From NCBI GenBank assembly GCA_009996555.1, contig JAACZX010000490.1:1-8504 (forward strand): DNA of 8,504 nucleotides, read 5' to 3'. Source of the stretch: Chitinophagaceae bacterium (GTDB lineage Bacteria; Bacteroidota; Bacteroidia; Chitinophagales; Chitinophagaceae). Below, in pieces: positions 5,591-8,504 of this stretch. How positions within the stretch are numbered: the stretch's first letter is position 1; the number at the start of each line of letters is the position of its first letter. Both the position numbers and the translations under genes were made by a program. Below the pieces are notes generated by a model. That model had not been told where the DNA came from. It saw only the letters and a list, made by a program, of their open reading frames with translations, and searched no databases.

Positions 5591-6787
5591 ATGTATATCA
5601 GGCGTAAAGAATTTTTACAGATCGGTTCATTGGCAACAGCCTCCATGCTTATGCCACAGTTTCTGAAAGCTTTTGAAAAAGGAAAACTTGTTCCGCCGGG
5701 AAATAAAGTAACAGTCATTATTCAATTGAGTGGTGGTAATGATGGATTAAATACAGTGATACCTGTGCGGAATGATATTTACTACAGAAGCCGTCCGAAA
5801 CTGGGTATTCAGCGTAATGAAGCATTGGCATTAACGGATGAAGCAGCATTGCATCCATCGCTCACTGCATTCAAAGAATTGTATGATGAAGGAAGCCTCG
5901 GTATTTTCAATAGCGTGGGCTACCCCAATCCGGATAAAAGTCACTTCAGAAGCATGGACATCTGGCATACTGCCAGCGACAGTCGTGATTATTGGAACAC
6001 CGGTTGGGTAGGACGTTATCTTGATGCACAATGCAAGGGTTGTGATAAACCTACACAGGCGTTGGAAATTGATGATGTATTAAGTCTTGCATTAAAAGGA
6101 GAAGATATTAAAGGTATTGCAGTGGAAGATCCACGCAGGCTGTATACCACCAGTCAGGAACGTTACTTTAAAGAAATGCTTGCACAACATCAGCAGGAAC
6201 ATGAGCGGCCTGTTGATTATCTCTATAAAACAATGGCTGAAACTATTTCAAGTGCCGATTATATTTTTAAGCAAAGCAAACAGCGTCCATCAGCTGAATC
6301 GTATCCTAATACAGATCTGGGTAAAGGATTAAAAACAATTGCATCACTTATTTTTAGTGAGATCAATACAAAAGTCTATTACATTTCACTTGGAAGTTTT
6401 GATACACATATTAACCAGGAAGGGCAGCAGAAAAGATTGTTTACTGAATTGAATGATGCTGTGAAAGCATTTGTAAAAGATCTGAAAAGCAACAACCGGT
6501 TTGATGATGTATTGCTGTTTACCTTTTCTGAATTTGGAAGAAGAGTAGCACAAAATGCCAGCAATGGAACCGATCATGGCAAGGCCAACAATATGTTTTT
6601 TATTGGTGGCGGATTGAAGCAACAAGGGCTGTATAACCCCTTGCCCGATCTTGGAAATCTTGATGACGGCGACGTAAAGTTCCAGCTTGATTTTAAGCAG
6701 GTTTACGCCACTGTGCTCAATAAATGGATGGGAGCTAATGCCGATGTCATCCTGAAACAATCGGTCAAACCGTTGGATTTCATATAG
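5591..6787 (+). CDS. DUF1501 family protein, predicted Tat-exported
   Basis: This 398-residue protein matches DUF1501, a family related to the alkaline phosphatase/sulfatase fold. The N-terminus MYIRRKEFLQIG has the twin arginine (R4, R5) followed by a short hydrophobic stretch (LATASMLMPQFL), a probable Tat signal. Family motifs are SGGNDGLN at 47-54, HFRSMDIWHTA at 118-128, GSFDTH at 268-273, FSEFGRR at 312-318 and GTDHG at 326-330. The D and H residues in SGGND, FDTH and TDHG are plausible metal ligands by analogy with the superfamily, but no substrate is known. C148 and C151 make a CxxC pair. The start follows a hairpin by 7 nt, and no Shine-Dalgarno sequence is visible. It is likely co-transcribed with the DUF1800 gene. 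Tat export implies action outside the cytoplasm, although the partner shows no export signal. Confidence 0.93.
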   Translation: MYIRRKEFLQIGSLATASMLMPQFLKAFEKGKLVPPGNKVTVIIQLSGGNDGLNTVIPVRNDIYYRSRPKLGIQRNEALALTDEAALHPSLTAFKELYDEGSLGIFNSVGYPNPDKSHFRSMDIWHTASDSRDYWNTGWVGRYLDAQCKGCDKPTQALEIDDVLSLALKGEDIKGIAVEDPRRLYTTSQERYFKEMLAQHQQEHERPVDYLYKTMAETISSADYIFKQSKQRPSAESYPNTDLGKGLKTIASLIFSEINTKVYYISLGSFDTHINQEGQQKRLFTELNDAVKAFVKDLKSNNRFDDVLLFTFSEFGRRVAQNASNGTDHGKANNMFFIGGGLKQQGLYNPLPDLGNLDDGDVKFQLDFKQVYATVLNKWMGANADVILKQSVKPLDFI

Positions 6788-6797
6788 TTTTACAACC

Positions 6798-6828
6798 AAT
6801 GCCAGCTGTAATGCTGGCATTTTTGTTC
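6798..6828 (+). terminator. Intrinsic terminator after the DUF1800-DUF1501 unit
   Basis: AATGCCAGC (6798-6806) pairs with bases 6813-6821 over nine bp with a 6-nt loop, followed by a TTTTGTTCT tail. It begins 11 nt after the DUF1501 stop and marks the end of the two-gene unit. Confidence 0.88.
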
Positions 6829-6875
6829 TCGTGCTTTGGTAAAATTACGGTCGGTTTATTAGGTGAAAACTCCTA

Positions 6876-6906
6876 TTGTTTAAGGCTGCATGCTCTTCTA
6901 TATTTG
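6876..6906 (+). promoter_or_regulatory. Bacteroidetes-type promoter for the glycosyltransferase gene
   Basis: TTG at 6876-6878 and TATATTTG at 6899-6906 are separated by 20 nt, matching the -33 TTG/TTTG and -7 TAnnTTTG promoter used by the Bacteroidetes primary sigma factor. Transcription would start near 6913, leaving a leader of roughly 35 nt before the ATG at 6949. Confidence 0.7.
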
Positions 6907-6948
6907 TATTGTCCAATTATTTGAAAATCCAAACATCGTCCAATTCCT

Positions 6949-8001
6949 ATGGAAGTATCTTACTTCTTCCGTAAAAAAAGGCTTCATGCGTTCAGTATCG
7001 AATCATTGTTCGATAATGTGCAGGCCCAGGTGAACGAAACAAGCGGCATCAAAACAACAAAAGTTGAAGTGCCTTCTATCCGCAACATCTTCGTCAACAT
7101 TTTCAGTTCACGCAGCAGTCAATCGCAGATCAATCATATTACAGGCGATATTCATTATGTATCACTTGGTATGAAAAAGCGTAACACTGTATTGACCATT
7201 CACGACTGTGTGTTTCTTACAAAATACAGCAAGACAAACCTGAAATACTGGTTGTTTAAATTCTTCTGGTATCAATTGCCCATGTGGCGTGCAAGCACCA
7301 TTACTGTCATCAGCGAAAAAACAAAACGTGAGCTGATCAACCTTACCGGTGTAAATGCAGATAAAGTGAAAGTTGTGCCTAACTTTTTTGATCCACGTTT
7401 TGAATTTTCTCCGAAAGATTTTAACGCAAAGAAGCCCCGCATTCTTCAGATAGGTACTAAGGAGAATAAAAATATCCAGAACCTGGCAAAAGCATTGAAA
7501 GGGTTGAATTGTGAACTGCATATCATTGGCAGTCTTGATGTGGAAACGCAGCTTGTGCTCCAGGAAAATAAAGTTGATTTTAAAACGCATACCAATCTTT
7601 CATTTGATGAACTGAAACAACAGTACGAATTGTGTGATATGGTTGTGTTCGCCTCAACGTATGAAGGTTTCGGTTTACCAATTCTTGAAGCATGTGCTGT
7701 TGGCCGTCCACTGGTAACAAGCCGTATTTCTCCAATGGATGAAATTTCAGACGATGCTGCCTGTAAAGTAAATCCTTACAATGTACTTGACATCCGTCGT
7801 GGTATTTTGAAAGTAATTGAAAATGAAGAATACCGTGATCAGCTGGTGAACAATGGCTGGAAAATGCGTTATAAATACAGTATCAGTAACATTACAGCCA
7901 GGTACACCGAATTATATGAACAGATCGCTGAAAAGAGTGCGCAGGAACTATTTATCCTTCGCCCTGCAAAAGCAGCAGCATCGTTCTTTGGATTGATCTA
8001 A
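6949..8001 (+). CDS. Glycosyltransferase family 4 (GT-B) protein
   Basis: This 350-residue protein is a retaining GT4 glycosyltransferase, expected to move a sugar from a nucleotide donor to a glycan or lipid acceptor at the cytoplasmic face of the membrane. The N-terminal acceptor half contains NHITGDIHY (62-70) and LTIHDC (82-87). The C-terminal donor-binding half starts near ILQIGTKENKNI (165-176) and carries ASTYEGFGLPILEACAVGRP (235-254), in which E239 and E247 form the EX7E motif that binds the donor nucleotide-sugar. The length is normal or slightly short for the family, and no membrane segment is evident. Donor and acceptor cannot be deduced. It is not inside a polysaccharide cluster here: it has its own promoter and terminator and stands alone between a DUF1501 gene and a convergent transporter. 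The ATG at 6949 gives a typical start, MEVSYFFRKK. Confidence 0.92.
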   Translation: MEVSYFFRKKRLHAFSIESLFDNVQAQVNETSGIKTTKVEVPSIRNIFVNIFSSRSSQSQINHITGDIHYVSLGMKKRNTVLTIHDCVFLTKYSKTNLKYWLFKFFWYQLPMWRASTITVISEKTKRELINLTGVNADKVKVVPNFFDPRFEFSPKDFNAKKPRILQIGTKENKNIQNLAKALKGLNCELHIIGSLDVETQLVLQENKVDFKTHTNLSFDELKQQYELCDMVVFASTYEGFGLPILEACAVGRPLVTSRISPMDEISDDAACKVNPYNVLDIRRGILKVIENEEYRDQLVNNGWKMRYKYSISNITARYTELYEQIAEKSAQELFILRPAKAAASFFGLI

Positions 8002-8055
8002 GCATTAAACCACATACTTACTAACCCGTTCGCATAGTTGTAGTTTTAGAAAAAT

Positions 8056-8085
8056 AAAGCCTCCGTTTGGAGGCTTTTGTTTTTT
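8056..8085. terminator. Intrinsic terminator between convergent genes, probably bidirectional
   Basis: AAAGCCTCC (8056-8064) and GGAGGCTTT (8069-8077) form a perfect 9-bp stem with a GTTT loop. The plus strand continues TGTTTTTTG, and the minus strand continues with ATTTTTCT. It can therefore end both the glycosyltransferase transcript and the convergent transporter transcript. Confidence 0.9.
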
Positions 8086-8105
8086 GTGAAGGGTCATAGA
8101 TATTG

Positions 8106-8504
8106 TTACTCTTTTATCTTTTCGGTTTTTGCACTTCCAATACGATAGAGTATTAGTGCCATGATTGTAAACATTAGCACGCCAATAAGCATATAGCCGT
8201 TGTTTCCAAATAGGTGGGTTAAATGTTCTTCCAGATTAACCGATTTCATTCCTGATTCATTGAATACAGTTAAAATTGCAACCAAAACACCAAATAGTGC
8301 ACCACCAGCTACGAGACCGGTTGCAAACAGGTTGCCTTTTTGAAGATCTTCCTCAACTGGTTCATCAGGATTATCTTTTTTAGCTTTCTTGTCAACAATA
8401 CCACGTATGAATCCGCCGATAAAAATTGGTAATGTTGTAGCAAGAGGCAAATAGGTTCCTACTGCAAAACTAAGAGCCTTAATTCCGCATAACTCCAAAA
8501 CCAC
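8106..8504 (-). CDS. OPT family oligopeptide transporter, C-terminal end (partial)
   Basis: The frame is open from the window edge to a TAA at 8106-8108 and gives 132 residues; its first codon is GTG at the edge, so this is an internal valine and the true start is outside. The segment GIKALSFAVGTYLPLATTLPIFIGGFIRG and then DLQKGNLFATGLVAGGALFGV matches the C-terminal part of bacterial OPT-family transporters, inner-membrane proteins that take up oligopeptides or related solutes. Three membrane segments are visible at about 11-35, 60-82 and 103-122. A charged cytoplasmic loop (DKKAKKDNPDEPVEEDLQ) lies between the first two, and the tail is charged. Full members exceed 600 residues, so only the last fifth is here. 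Solute specificity cannot be judged. Confidence 0.85.
   Translation of the reverse strand: MVLELCGIKALSFAVGTYLPLATTLPIFIGGFIRGIVDKKAKKDNPDEPVEEDLQKGNLFATGLVAGGALFGVLVAILTVFNESGMKSVNLEEHLTHLFGNNGYMLIGVLMFTIMALILYRIGSAKTEKIKE

Noticed and set aside
6386..6820. A 144-residue minus-strand open frame opposite the DUF1501 gene
   Set aside because: It overlaps conserved DUF1501 motifs on the other strand and would start inside the downstream terminator.
7162..7590. A 142-residue minus-strand open frame opposite the glycosyltransferase gene
   Set aside because: It is antisense to a well-supported GT4 gene and lacks any recognisable domain.

Overview
The window looks like chromosome from a Bacteroidota bacterium, most likely of the Chitinophagaceae type. 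This is inferred from several things seen together. Base composition is moderate and A/T-leaning. No start codon has a clear Shine-Dalgarno sequence. One good Bacteroidetes-type promoter (TTG, 20-nt gap, TATATTTG) lies before the glycosyltransferase gene. The protein families present (M43 lipoprotein protease, small outer-membrane barrel, DUF1800/DUF1501 pair, OPT transporter) are typical of the phylum. No phage, plasmid, insertion-sequence, CRISPR, tRNA or rRNA signature was found.

Layout from left to right. (1) Positions 2-136 hold the last 44 codons of an NAD+ synthetase gene (nadE). A 15-bp perfect inverted repeat follows, then a GNAT acetyltransferase gene (206-643). (2) The seryl-tRNA synthetase gene serS (747-1942) is preceded by a stem-loop and a block of 7-bp tandem repeats. 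It is broken: about 76 nt are missing around 1460, which removes the start of class II motif 2 and shifts the frame. (3) A strong, probably bidirectional terminator (1965-2007) separates serS from a convergent gene for a secreted M43 metalloprotease lipoprotein (2033-3013, minus). (4) A 258-nt divergent gap leads to a small outer-membrane beta-barrel protein (3272-3925) with its own terminator. (5) A DUF1800 gene and a DUF1501 gene (4091-6787) form an apparent two-gene operon. The 75-nt gap between them folds into a long hairpin made of the same heptamers found before serS. A terminator closes the unit. (6) A family 4 glycosyltransferase with its own promoter and terminator (6949-8001) converges on the C-terminal end of an OPT-family transporter (8106-8504, minus, running off the window).

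How the genes relate: most are single-gene units with their own terminators, so no multi-gene pathway spans the window. The one conserved partnership is DUF1800 with DUF1501, a pair that recurs in many bacteria but lacks a settled biochemical role. I see no clear new biological system. The points most worth checking are the out-of-frame deletion in serS, the heptamer repeats in two intergenic gaps in opposite orientation, and the hairpin just ahead of the DUF1501 start codon.
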